Positions 8,512 to 16,190 of a DNA stretch of 64,000 nucleotides are shown piece after piece (the first letter of the stretch is position 1; each line of letters starts with the position of its first letter). The notes beneath the pieces are model-generated. The model was not told where the DNA came from. It ran no database searches and saw nothing but the letters and a program-made list of their open reading frames with translations. Made by a program: the position numbers and the translations under genes. This stretch comes from CAYNHQ01 sp964397255 (GTDB lineage Bacteria > Bdellovibrionota_G > JALEGL01 > DATDPG01): positions 137,204 to 201,203 of the forward strand of contig CAYNHQ010000005.1 of the NCBI GenBank assembly GCA_964397255.1, written 5' to 3'.

Positions 8512-9489
8512 ATGAGGCTTGCCACACTTCCCAATCAAACACGTGACGGTCAATTAATTGTGGTCTCCTCTGACCATGAGCGTTTTGCTCCGGCGGATGG
8601 AATTGCGCCGAATCTTCAGTCGGCGTTGGATTCCTGGGCAATCTCTGAGCCGAAACTGCAAAGGCTATCGGCTGATTTGGAATCAAGAAAAATGGAAGGG
8701 CGCCCGTTTGTCCCATCGAAAACTCTCTCTCCTCTTCCTCGGGCATATGAATGGGTGGATGGATCGGCGTATCTCAATCATGTTCGCCTGGTCCGAAAAG
8801 CACGCGGTGCCGAACCTCCCCCCACACTTGAAACCGATCCTCTTGTCTACCAAGGAGGTTCCGGAGTTTTTCTTTCCCCCACCGAAGATCTCGTTCTCCC
8901 CGAGTTCGAATGGGGTCTTGATTTTGAAGCCGAAGTTTGCGTCGTTCTCGGAGACGTTCCTCTTGGAACGAAAAAGAGTGAGGCATCCAAAACGATTCGC
9001 CTGGTTCTTCTCTGTAATGACGTGACATATCGAAATATTATTCCGAATGAATTGGCGAAGGGATTTGGATTTTTTCAATCCAAGCCCGCCACGGCTTTTT
9101 CACCGATGGCTTTGACTCCGGATGAATTGGGAACAAGTTGGAAAGAAGGAAGACTTCATCGGCGGCTTCGGTCGACACTCAATGGAAAGTTGGTCGGAGA
9201 CCCTGAAGCGGGGCCCGAGATGCATTTTTCTTTTTTTGATTTGATTGAACATATTTCAAAAACCAGAGCCTTTACGGCCGGGACGATTTTGGGAAGCGGA
9301 ACCATTTCGAACGTTGATCGGGCGCGGGGAATTTCCTGCCTAGCCGAACGGCGAATGATTGAAACAATTGAAACAGGAAAACCGACCACAGCCTTCATGA
9401 AGCCGGGTGATACGATCGAAATTGAGATGCTGGATGACAAATCGAAATCTCTTTTTGGAAAAATCTCACAAAAAGTGGTGAGTCGATGA
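8512..9489 (+). CDS. fahA: Fumarylacetoacetate hydrolase family protein (fumarylacetoacetase)
   Basis: A 325-residue protein of the FAH family. The C-terminal catalytic half carries the metal-binding Glu/Asp residues in DFEAEVCVVLGDVP (~residues 143-156), then LLCNDVTYRNIIPNE, QSKPATAFSPMALTP and the family end pattern GTILGSGTISNVDRARG with KPGDTIEIEML. The enzyme hydrolyses fumarylacetoacetate to fumarate and acetoacetate, the last step of tyrosine breakdown. It is the first gene of a five-gene operon; the stop overlaps maiA by 4 bases. The other four enzymes of the pathway are adjacent, which supports fumarylacetoacetase over other FAH-family activities. Confidence 0.88.
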   Translation: MRLATLPNQTRDGQLIVVSSDHERFAPADGIAPNLQSALDSWAISEPKLQRLSADLESRKMEGRPFVPSKTLSPLPRAYEWVDGSAYLNHVRLVRKARGAEPPPTLETDPLVYQGGSGVFLSPTEDLVLPEFEWGLDFEAEVCVVLGDVPLGTKKSEASKTIRLVLLCNDVTYRNIIPNELAKGFGFFQSKPATAFSPMALTPDELGTSWKEGRLHRRLRSTLNGKLVGDPEAGPEMHFSFFDLIEHISKTRAFTAGTILGSGTISNVDRARGISCLAERRMIETIETGKPTTAFMKPGDTIEIEMLDDKSKSLFGKISQKVVSR

Positions 9490-10130
9490 AACTGTACAAT
9501 TATTGGCGAAGCTCATCGAGTTGGCGGGTGCGAATCGGTCTCGCGTACAAAAAAATTCCCTATGAATATGTTCCGGTTCACCTCGTTCGAAATGGAGGCG
9601 AGCAATATCAACCGGCGCACAAAGCGCGAAATCCGATGAGTCAAGTTCCTGTCCTCGAAATCATGCAGGGCGGAAAGCCGCGCTACCTCACGCAATCGCT
9701 TGCGATTTTGGAATATCTGGAGGAGACGGTTCCAAGCCCTCCGCTTCTTCCCAAAGATCCATTTCTTCGCGCCGAAGCCAGGAGACAGGCCGAAGTGGTC
9801 AATTCGGGAACGCAGCCCTTTCAAGGATTGATTGTTGGAAAAAGAATCGAAGCGTTGGGTGGAGATAAAAATGAATGGCTTCATTATTGGGTGGGAGAAG
9901 GATTGAAAGCACTTGAAACCTTTACTTCGACTTCGAGCGGAAAATATTCTATCGGTGATCAGGTCACCATTGCCGATTGTTATTTGATTCCGCAGCTGTA
10001 TTCAGCCCGAAGATTTAATATTGATTTGAATCCCTTTTCGACGTTACTCAAAGTAGAAAAAGCCTGTAATGAGCTTCCGGCGTTTCAAGAGTCGCATCCG
10101 TCGCGCCAACCGGATGCGGAGAATACGTAA
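9486..10130 (+). CDS. maiA: Maleylacetoacetate isomerase (zeta-class glutathione transferase)
   Basis: A 214-residue glutathione-transferase fold protein. The N-terminal thioredoxin-like domain starts with LYNYWRSSSSWRVRIGLAYK, the zeta-class active-site signature (Ser near residue 10 activates glutathione; the Cys seen in many homologues is Ser here). NPMSQVPVLE and LTQSLAILEYLEE complete the glutathione site. The all-helical domain carries the TIADCYLIPQLY motif. It isomerises maleylacetoacetate to fumarylacetoacetate with glutathione, between HmgA and FahA. ATGA overlap with fahA implies coupled translation. Confidence 0.9.
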   Translation: MKLYNYWRSSSSWRVRIGLAYKKIPYEYVPVHLVRNGGEQYQPAHKARNPMSQVPVLEIMQGGKPRYLTQSLAILEYLEETVPSPPLLPKDPFLRAEARRQAEVVNSGTQPFQGLIVGKRIEALGGDKNEWLHYWVGEGLKALETFTSTSSGKYSIGDQVTIADCYLIPQLYSARRFNIDLNPFSTLLKVEKACNELPAFQESHPSRQPDAENT

Positions 10131-10140
10131 GGAGAGGGAA

Positions 10141-11298
10141 ATGAAGAACTCAAAAGTAGAACCAATTGGTATCAAGCGACTCGAAGGAATTCATTGGTAT
10201 GTCCATGACTTGGAACGTAGCCGAAGATTTTATTGTGAGAACCTCGACTTCGCCGAGATCGGTTCCAGCTCAAAAGATTTGGAGAAGTGGGGGAAACAAA
10301 AATCGGCCGTTTTTCAAGCGGGCCAATGCGCCGTGATTATTTCCCAGCCGGTCGGTGAGGGAGGAAGAGCTTGGAGATATCTTAAAAAACATCCCGATGG
10401 GATCGGGTCACTCATCTTCGAAGTAAAAGATATTGAAAAAACCTTCCGACTCCTAGAATCGCGTGGGGGAACGCCAATCACTGACATTGAAACGATCCAA
10501 GAAGGAAACAAGACGTTCCGGACGTTTTCGATCACGACCCCATTTGGGGACACGACCATTCGATTTACAGAGCGAAAAAATTATTCCGAGCTGTTCCCGG
10601 GATTTGAAGCCTATCCTAGCTCCAAAGGGGGAAAGAATTGTCTCGGGTTCTCTCATTTCGACCATATAACATCGAATTTCCAAACGATGAGTCCAGCTAT
10701 TTTGTGGATGGAAAATGTGTTGGGACTGCAAAAATTCTGGGAAATTCAATTTCATACAAATGATGTGAAAGGGAATGCGGCGTACGGCTCCGGTCTTCGG
10801 TCAATCGTGATGTGGGATCCCGAATCAAAAGTGAAATTCGCCAACAATGAGCCATGGCGCCCTAACTTTAAACAATCGCAGATCAATATTTTTAACGAAG
10901 ATCAACGGGGAGATGGAGTTCAGCATGTGGCCATTGCCGTGAAAGAAATTATTCCGGCTGTGGAACAAATGCGAAAGAAAGGGCTTGAATTTATGTCGAC
11001 GCCCGGGGCGTACTACGACAAGCTTCCGGAACGGATGAAAAAAGTGGGCGTGAACAAAATCGATGAAGAGATGGATGTGCTTCGAAGACTCGAAATCTTG
11101 GTCGATGGTGATTCTCCTGGGAATTATCTTCTTCAAATCTTTTTAAAAGATGCCGCCGGCCTTTATCGCGAACCAAAGGCGGGTCCTTTTTTTTATGAGA
11201 TCATCCAGCGAAAGGGAAACGAAGGTTTTGGTGAGGGAAACTTCCGCGCTCTCTTTGACAGTATCGAAGATGAACAAGTCCGAGGGAGGAGGATGTAA
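10141..11298 (+). CDS. hpd: 4-hydroxyphenylpyruvate dioxygenase
   Basis: A 385-residue member of the vicinal-oxygen-chelate family with two tandem domains. The Fe(II) ligands of the C-terminal domain are visible as H175 (SHFDHITSNF), H262 (GDGVQHVAIAV) and E353 (FFYEIIQRKG), followed by the diagnostic end NEGFGEGNFRALFDSIE. It converts 4-hydroxyphenylpyruvate to homogentisate. The start is ATG 10141 behind a ribosome site (AAGGAGAGGG); an in-frame start 72 bases upstream would overlap maiA. Spacing to maiA is 10 bases and the stop overlaps the hmgA start by one base. Confidence 0.95.
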   Translation: MKNSKVEPIGIKRLEGIHWYVHDLERSRRFYCENLDFAEIGSSSKDLEKWGKQKSAVFQAGQCAVIISQPVGEGGRAWRYLKKHPDGIGSLIFEVKDIEKTFRLLESRGGTPITDIETIQEGNKTFRTFSITTPFGDTTIRFTERKNYSELFPGFEAYPSSKGGKNCLGFSHFDHITSNFQTMSPAILWMENVLGLQKFWEIQFHTNDVKGNAAYGSGLRSIVMWDPESKVKFANNEPWRPNFKQSQINIFNEDQRGDGVQHVAIAVKEIIPAVEQMRKKGLEFMSTPGAYYDKLPERMKKVGVNKIDEEMDVLRRLEILVDGDSPGNYLLQIFLKDAAGLYREPKAGPFFYEIIQRKGNEGFGEGNFRALFDSIEDEQVRGRRM

Positions 11299-12455
11299 TG
11301 CTGGAGAGAATCGTCTGCGGTGATGTTCCGCGCAAGCATCACATCGTTTTCAAAGGGAAGAGCGGAGAACTTCATTATGAAGAATGTTTCACACGCGAAG
11401 GTTTCGATGGCCCCTACTCGATTCTCTATCATGAAAAGCGCCCCCATCTTCAAAAACTCGCGGAAATAAAGGGGGGATGGAAACTTCCCTCTGCGATTCC
11501 TGCGCGAACATTAGCGAAGCGACATTACAGAACGGGAGATTTAAAAGGAAAAAAAGGATCGGCCGCCGATGCCCGTATTCCTCTCTTTTTTAATCAAGAT
11601 GTAGTGCTGAGCGTGGCTCACCCCGAGGGAGAGGACTCATTTTATTTTTCGAATGGTGACGGAGATGACCTTCATTATATTTTCCAGGGTGGAGGAACAC
11701 TTCGGAGCCCCTACGGGGATCTCCGATTTGAAGAGGGGGATTATTTATTTATTCCCCGAGGAGTTCTTCACCGAATGATCTTGGAAAAGAAACCGCAGCA
11801 TTGGTTTGGGGTAGAATGTCTGGGAGGAATGCAGTTACTCAAGCAATGGCGAAATGCGGTGGGACAACTTCGGATGGATGCCCCGTATTCCCATCGTGAT
11901 TTTCGAAAACCGAAGTTTGTTGGTCCTATGGATGAAAAAATTCGGGAAATACTCGTGAAGAAAAATGATGCATTTCATGGGTACACGGTTCCCTCTTCGC
12001 CATTGGATGTCGTGGGGTGGGATGGATCGGTGTACCCCTGGGTTTTCCCCATTCTCAATTTTCAACCAAGGGCGGGACTCGTTCATCTTCCTCCCACATG
12101 GCATGGAACTTTTTCCACGCGCGGGGCGCTCATTTGTAGTTTTGTTCCTCGAACGGTCGATTTTCATCCAGAGGCGATTCCCTGTCCGTATCCACATTCA
12201 TCCGTCGACTGCGACGAGATTCTTTTTTATTGCAAAGGAAATTTTACATCTCGAAAAGGAGTCGGGCCGGGAAGTATTTCCCATCATCCGGCGGGCATTC
12301 CGCATGGCCCCCATCCGGGATCATACGAAAAGAGCATTGGTTCAAAAACCACGGATGAATTAGCCGTCATGCTCGATCTTTATATTCCCCTTCAAACGAC
12401 ACCTGCCGCGCTTGAAATTGAAGATCCGACCTATCAAGATAGCTTCATTTCATGA
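11298..12455 (+). CDS. hmgA: Homogentisate 1,2-dioxygenase
   Basis: A 385-residue cupin-type ring-cleavage dioxygenase. Iron ligands are predicted as H300 (CPYPHSS), E307 or D306 (VDCDEILFY) and H336 (GIPHGPHPGSYEK). The upstream segment GDGDDLHYIFQGGGTLRSPYG and DYLFIPRGVLHRM fit the structural cupin half. It opens the ring of homogentisate to maleylacetoacetate. The protein is shorter than the ~440-residue human/Pseudomonas type but matches the compact bacterial group. The H-x6-E spacing differs by one from H-x5-E in the human enzyme (D306 would be at x5). It overlaps the next gene by 4 bases. Confidence 0.9.
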   Translation: MLERIVCGDVPRKHHIVFKGKSGELHYEECFTREGFDGPYSILYHEKRPHLQKLAEIKGGWKLPSAIPARTLAKRHYRTGDLKGKKGSAADARIPLFFNQDVVLSVAHPEGEDSFYFSNGDGDDLHYIFQGGGTLRSPYGDLRFEEGDYLFIPRGVLHRMILEKKPQHWFGVECLGGMQLLKQWRNAVGQLRMDAPYSHRDFRKPKFVGPMDEKIREILVKKNDAFHGYTVPSSPLDVVGWDGSVYPWVFPILNFQPRAGLVHLPPTWHGTFSTRGALICSFVPRTVDFHPEAIPCPYPHSSVDCDEILFYCKGNFTSRKGVGPGSISHHPAGIPHGPHPGSYEKSIGSKTTDELAVMLDLYIPLQTTPAALEIEDPTYQDSFIS

Positions 12456-13279
12456 GGGGAGATCGCAAAAAAGAATTTGAAGCCTTTCGGAAGCGGATTG
12501 AAAACGAACTTCTCAGTCATCGGATTATTCGAAGCAATGCATACACGGCCTGGTTTCGAAAAGGAGAAATGTCGATAGAGCAACTTAAAGCGTTTCTGAT
12601 TCAATTTTCCGTATTTTCAAATCTATTTTTGCTCGCGCAACTTTACAAAATGATCAACGCGGATTCTCTCGAGGGGATGCATGCCTCGAAGGAAATTTTG
12701 GCGAACGAAATCGGCGTCGTTTTTAATTCCGATTCAAAACAACATCGCCGAGCGGGTGACTATGACCAAGAGGGGGATCCGGAGCTGGTTTCAACGGAGG
12801 GAACGGTGGAAGGGGGAACGTTCCATTTTAAAGCGGCTCACTTCGAATGGTTTTTGCGTATCGCAAAATGTTTTGATTTGGGATTTAACGACATCGGAAA
12901 ACGCCGACATGGGACGAAATCGACCCTTTTTTTCTGTGACGAATTGGTCCGTCTTTATGGAAGCCCCGATTATTCGGTAGGCAGAGCGGCGAGTTTTGCC
13001 GTTGAGAATTGGGCGGCTGCCGGATTTTGGAAGGAATTGGTGGAAGGCCTTGCGATTTACAAGAAAAGAGAAAAAATTGATTTTCCCCTCGCTTTTTTTA
13101 CATGGCATGACCGAATCGAGTCACAGCATGCTAAGCACACGCAGGAGGAGCTAGAAGAAGATTATTTTGCCCACACCGATTTGGATGAAATGGCCTTTCT
13201 CCGTTCCGGAAATGAAATGCTCGAGGGGGTGGCAGCATTTTGGGATGGCCTAGAAGAAGACCGAAAGAAGTATGCATAA
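12452..13279 (+). CDS. Haem-oxygenase-like diiron protein (iron-containing redox enzyme family)
   Basis: A 275-residue, mostly helical protein with the metal pattern of haem-oxygenase-like diiron enzymes: E86 (ANEIG), H130 (FKAAHFEWF), E185 (FAVENWAAAGF) and the H219-x3-E223-x2-H226 triad (WHDRIESQH). The family includes CADD, UndA and other O2-activating enzymes with varied reactions; the Pfam group Haem_oxygenas_2 is the closest I can name. Relative to the usual layout, a ~40-residue insertion separates E86 and H130. It is the last gene of the tyrosine operon, joined to hmgA by an ATGA overlap, but no known step of the pathway is missing. Function unknown. Confidence 0.7.
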   Translation: MRGDRKKEFEAFRKRIENELLSHRIIRSNAYTAWFRKGEMSIEQLKAFLIQFSVFSNLFLLAQLYKMINADSLEGMHASKEILANEIGVVFNSDSKQHRRAGDYDQEGDPELVSTEGTVEGGTFHFKAAHFEWFLRIAKCFDLGFNDIGKRRHGTKSTLFFCDELVRLYGSPDYSVGRAASFAVENWAAAGFWKELVEGLAIYKKREKIDFPLAFFTWHDRIESQHAKHTQEELEEDYFAHTDLDEMAFLRSGNEMLEGVAAFWDGLEEDRKKYA

Positions 13280-13376
13280 CTATTATAGACTTGTGCCGCT
13301 ATTCATCGGCCCAAGGTGAAATTTATTTTACACTTTCGTGCTCCGGGGATGGTTGTAGGCCGCAACCACAGTATCG

Positions 13377-13405
13377 TTGATTCTTCCTGGGCTAAGCTGT
13401 AGAAT
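13377..13405 (+). promoter_or_regulatory. Candidate promoter of the polysaccharide export operon
   Basis: TTGATT at 13377-13382, a 17-base spacer and TAGAAT at 13400-13405. Unlike most promoters in this window it leaves a true leader (about 40 nt) with a strong ribosome site at 13443-13448. A small inverted repeat (TGGTTG/CAACCA, 13350-13368) lies just upstream and could be a regulator site. Confidence 0.5.
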
Positions 13406-13452
13406 TTATTAAGGTTTACCAAGTTTATCGAAAGTAATTTTTAGGAGGCGAC

Positions 13453-13992
13453 TTGATCTCAAAGCGTGTCATTTTTTCCATTGTTACGACAGGGCTGATC
13501 TCTGTCAGCCAATCGGCCGATGAAATTGCGCCCGAGACCAGAATTGCTGCGGTAGAAAAGGAAGTCGCCACGATGAACGGCACGCTTAATCGGCTTCTCA
13601 AGGAGGTCGGTCACGCGAGGGACGAGGGAAATCTCCCTCGTGTGAATTGCCTAACGGTCAAATTGAATTTGGTGAAGGGTCTGGTGAAAGCTTCGGAGCA
13701 AGCTAAAATCGTATTGGCTGAAACGGCCTATAAACACGATTCAAAAACCGCGGATGCCTATGGGGCGAAGATCAAAGCATATGGTGAGAGTGTGGCCGAA
13801 GTTGAACAATCTATCGATGAATGCACAGGAAAGGAGAATAACAAAGGAGAAGAAGGAATAACCCTTGTCTACGTTCGACCAGAGGGAGAAGGTAATCCAT
13901 TGGAGAGGGAATCTACAAATTCCCTTCAATCTACGCCAGGGATCTCAAATGATGGATATCCGGTGGCTCCTCCCGCAAGTCCTTTCCGATAA
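13453..13992 (+). CDS. Unrecognised secreted protein at the head of the export operon
   Basis: A 179-residue protein starting at TTG 13453 behind a near-perfect AGGAGG (13443-13448); no ATG is available nearby. It has a signal peptide (cleavage probably after SQS near residue 21), then a helical, charged region with likely coiled-coil character (AAVEKEVATMNGTLNRLLKE), two Cys (near residues 63 and 118) and a low-complexity C-terminal tail ending in YPVAPPASPFR. It is the first gene before a barrel, a Wza-like and a Wzc-like protein, which places it in polysaccharide secretion. I do not recognise its family. Confidence 0.6.
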   Translation: MISKRVIFSIVTTGLISVSQSADEIAPETRIAAVEKEVATMNGTLNRLLKEVGHARDEGNLPRVNCLTVKLNLVKGLVKASEQAKIVLAETAYKHDSKTADAYGAKIKAYGESVAEVEQSIDECTGKENNKGEEGITLVYVRPEGEGNPLERESTNSLQSTPGISNDGYPVAPPASPFR

Positions 13993-14029
13993 GGTCGCCA
14001 AAATACACACCTCCTAAATTTAAAAACTA

Positions 14030-15334
14030 GTGAACCTGCTTCTCCCGCCTAAGTCTGGTAGCCGTATAGGACGTCGGGTATTCCGGACGCCGCTCCTATG
14101 TCTTGCCTTTTTTCTATTTAATCCCAGCCTGTTTGCTCAGACGACCGAGTTCATTTTGCAATCCAAGCCCATCGATACGGGGTATGGGAAAGATAAGGAT
14201 ACGGGGCTTCGGATGGGCCGGGCCCGGCTCCACCCCGTTTTTAACTTGCTTACTTCCTACGACAGCAATGCGCTCTACTCGGACACAAACCCTCAGAAGG
14301 ATTTTGTATTGCAGTTCGAACCTGGAGCAGATTTGAGTTGGAGTTCATCCAAGGTCGATATTGGCTTGGGATATCGTTACGGATTCCGGGATAACGCTTC
14401 GGTGGATGCCCAGGACGATCACAATCAGCAAAGAGGAAGTTTTGACGGACGATATCGTTTTTCGCAACGATTTTCATTTCTCGTGGATGATCGATTCGAA
14501 AAAAGTTCGGACCCTGCAGATGTGGAATTACCGGAAAGAGTTGGGCGAATCAGCAATGAGGCGTCCGCTCAGACGCTTTATCAAACTCCCGCGCAAGATT
14601 TTGATCTAGGGCTACGCTACGCAAATTTATACGTGAATTACGACGACATTCTTTCGCTCTCCAGTTATACGGGAAATAAAGTCGGCGTATCGTCACACCT
14701 AAACATTTCTCGCTTCTTCCGACTTTTCCCCAAGAGCGTGCTTTCGGGGCTTTTCGAGCTCGGTAATACCAATTTCAAGGATGATCCCACGGCCACGGCG
14801 ACCAACAGCGATTCTAAAGAAATCGATTTTCAATTCGGCCTCGACAATCTGGTTACGCAGAAATTGGTTGTTTCCGTCGAGGCGGGAGCCGCCTTCCTTC
14901 ACTTTGATTCAGGGCCCGATGCGAATACTTTTAACGGCGGGGTGAAAGCCAGGTTCGCCATGACACCGAAGCTAAGTTTGGGTGGAGGATTCAAGCGTCA
15001 AACCGAAATCAGCACGTTCACTAACTATTATGACGACAACCAATTTGAGGCGAATTGCAATTGGAAATTTGCCCGACGCTTCCAAGCGGATGTGAGGGGC
15101 ACGCTCGATTTTGTCTCTTATTCCGGCCCAAATGACATCTCCCCCGGAGAGTCCCGAAAAGACATTGTTATTCAGTCCGGGACGGGAGTAAGTTACGACC
15201 TTACGAGCTGGGGCAAATTGCGTGTCGAACATCTTTTTGATTTTCGTAGTTCAAACGCCGTTGACCCCATCGGCCTGGCAAGTGCGGACTTCAGCAAACA
15301 TCGGGTGAATGTCGGTGTTGACCTTTACTACTAA
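14030..15334 (+). CDS. Outer-membrane beta-barrel protein of the export locus
   Basis: A 434-residue protein with a long, Arg-rich signal peptide ending near FAQT (residue ~37), followed by alternating amphipathic strands and a C-terminal aromatic residue (HRVNVGVDLYY), typical of a BAM-inserted barrel. Its place directly before a Wza-like gene fits the putative beta-barrel porin (BBP2-like) proteins found in exopolysaccharide loci. These are thought to help secretion through the outer membrane, but their role is not settled. The start is GTG 14030; the ribosome site is weak. The stop lies inside the next gene, which begins 26 bases earlier. Confidence 0.7.
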   Translation: MNLLLPPKSGSRIGRRVFRTPLLCLAFFLFNPSLFAQTTEFILQSKPIDTGYGKDKDTGLRMGRARLHPVFNLLTSYDSNALYSDTNPQKDFVLQFEPGADLSWSSSKVDIGLGYRYGFRDNASVDAQDDHNQQRGSFDGRYRFSQRFSFLVDDRFEKSSDPADVELPERVGRISNEASAQTLYQTPAQDFDLGLRYANLYVNYDDILSLSSYTGNKVGVSSHLNISRFFRLFPKSVLSGLFELGNTNFKDDPTATATNSDSKEIDFQFGLDNLVTQKLVVSVEAGAAFLHFDSGPDANTFNGGVKARFAMTPKLSLGGGFKRQTEISTFTNYYDDNQFEANCNWKFARRFQADVRGTLDFVSYSGPNDISPGESRKDIVIQSGTGVSYDLTSWGKLRVEHLFDFRSSNAVDPIGLASADFSKHRVNVGVDLYY

Positions 15335-16190
15335 ACGAGCTTTCGGCTTTCTTTTGTTTTCGCTCGGCCTATCCATGACATTGTCGGCTGAGCCTGGAAA
15401 CTCATATCGTGTGGGTGTAGGAGATTTGCTAGAAGTACGCGTGTTGGGGGAAAAGGAATTCTCGGGGGAGTTTCGTATTTTGACAGACGGTACGATTGAT
15501 TATCCCCACTTACGCCGGATCGCCGTGGAAGGAAAAACCACCGAAGAGTTGGGAAAACTGATCACGGAGAAATTGAAAGACGGTTACCTCGTTGAGCCCC
15601 AGGTGAATGTCGACGTAAAAGATTACCAAAGCCAAAAGGTATTGGTCTTGGGCGCCGTCAAAACACCAGGAACTTATGTCTTGCGTGAAGAGACAAAGAT
15701 TCTCGATATTCTTTCCCGAGCCGGTGGAATTGATCCCAGCGGAGGGAAAAAAATCCTTTTGATTCGAGGGGCCAAGCCAAAAGAAGAAGCCAAGCCTTCA
15801 GAGACCCCTTCCGCGATGGGCAAAGATGTTGGGGAACCTATGATCGTCGACTATTTTCGGCTCATTCAAAAGGGAGATTTTTCTCAAAACGTCGTGTTGC
15901 AGGATGGAGATGTCATCAACGTTCCAAAAGCCAATGAGGTCTTCGTTCTCGGAAATGTTGCTCGTCCCGGCCCAGTCCCTTACGAAGAAAATATGATGAT
16001 TCTTCAAGCGGTCACCTTGGCCGGAGGGACCACCCCGACCGCATCGCCGCGTTCGACCTATATTCTTCGCAAGGGAGACAAGAAAGAGGATAAAATCAAC
16101 GTTCGATTGGATAAGATCATTGAAAATAAAGAAAAGAACGTGAGTCTGGAGCCCAACGATGTGATTGTGGTTCCGGAGAGTTTTTTCTAA
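15309..16190 (+). CDS. Polysaccharide export protein, Wza-like (Poly_export/SLBB)
   Basis: A 293-residue exported protein. After a signal peptide (LLFSLGLSMTLSA) comes the Poly_export domain (YRVGVGDLLEVRVLGEKEF, IDYPHLRRIAVEGKT) and two SLBB-type repeats (VLVLGAVKTPGTYVLRE near 110; VFVLGNVARPGPVPYEE near 216). Such proteins form the outer-membrane or periplasmic channel for capsule and exopolysaccharide. No lipobox Cys is present, unlike E. coli Wza, and the C-terminal membrane helix of Wza is also absent. This gene may therefore rely on the adjacent barrel protein. It overlaps the following wzc-like gene by one base. Confidence 0.88.
   Translation: MSVLTFTTKRAFGFLLFSLGLSMTLSAEPGNSYRVGVGDLLEVRVLGEKEFSGEFRILTDGTIDYPHLRRIAVEGKTTEELGKLITEKLKDGYLVEPQVNVDVKDYQSQKVLVLGAVKTPGTYVLREETKILDILSRAGGIDPSGGKKILLIRGAKPKEEAKPSETPSAMGKDVGEPMIVDYFRLIQKGDFSQNVVLQDGDVINVPKANEVFVLGNVARPGPVPYEENMMILQAVTLAGGTTPTASPRSTYILRKGDKKEDKINVRLDKIIENKEKNVSLEPNDVIVVPESFF

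Noticed and set aside
8453..8746. 98-codon N-terminal extension of the aminotransferase
   Set aside because: It would run across both divergent promoters and into fahA on the other strand, and its composition is not protein-like.
13350..13368. TGGTTG/CAACCA hairpin as terminator of the tyrosine operon
   Set aside because: It is not followed by T residues and is 70 bases beyond the stop; noted only as a possible regulator site.
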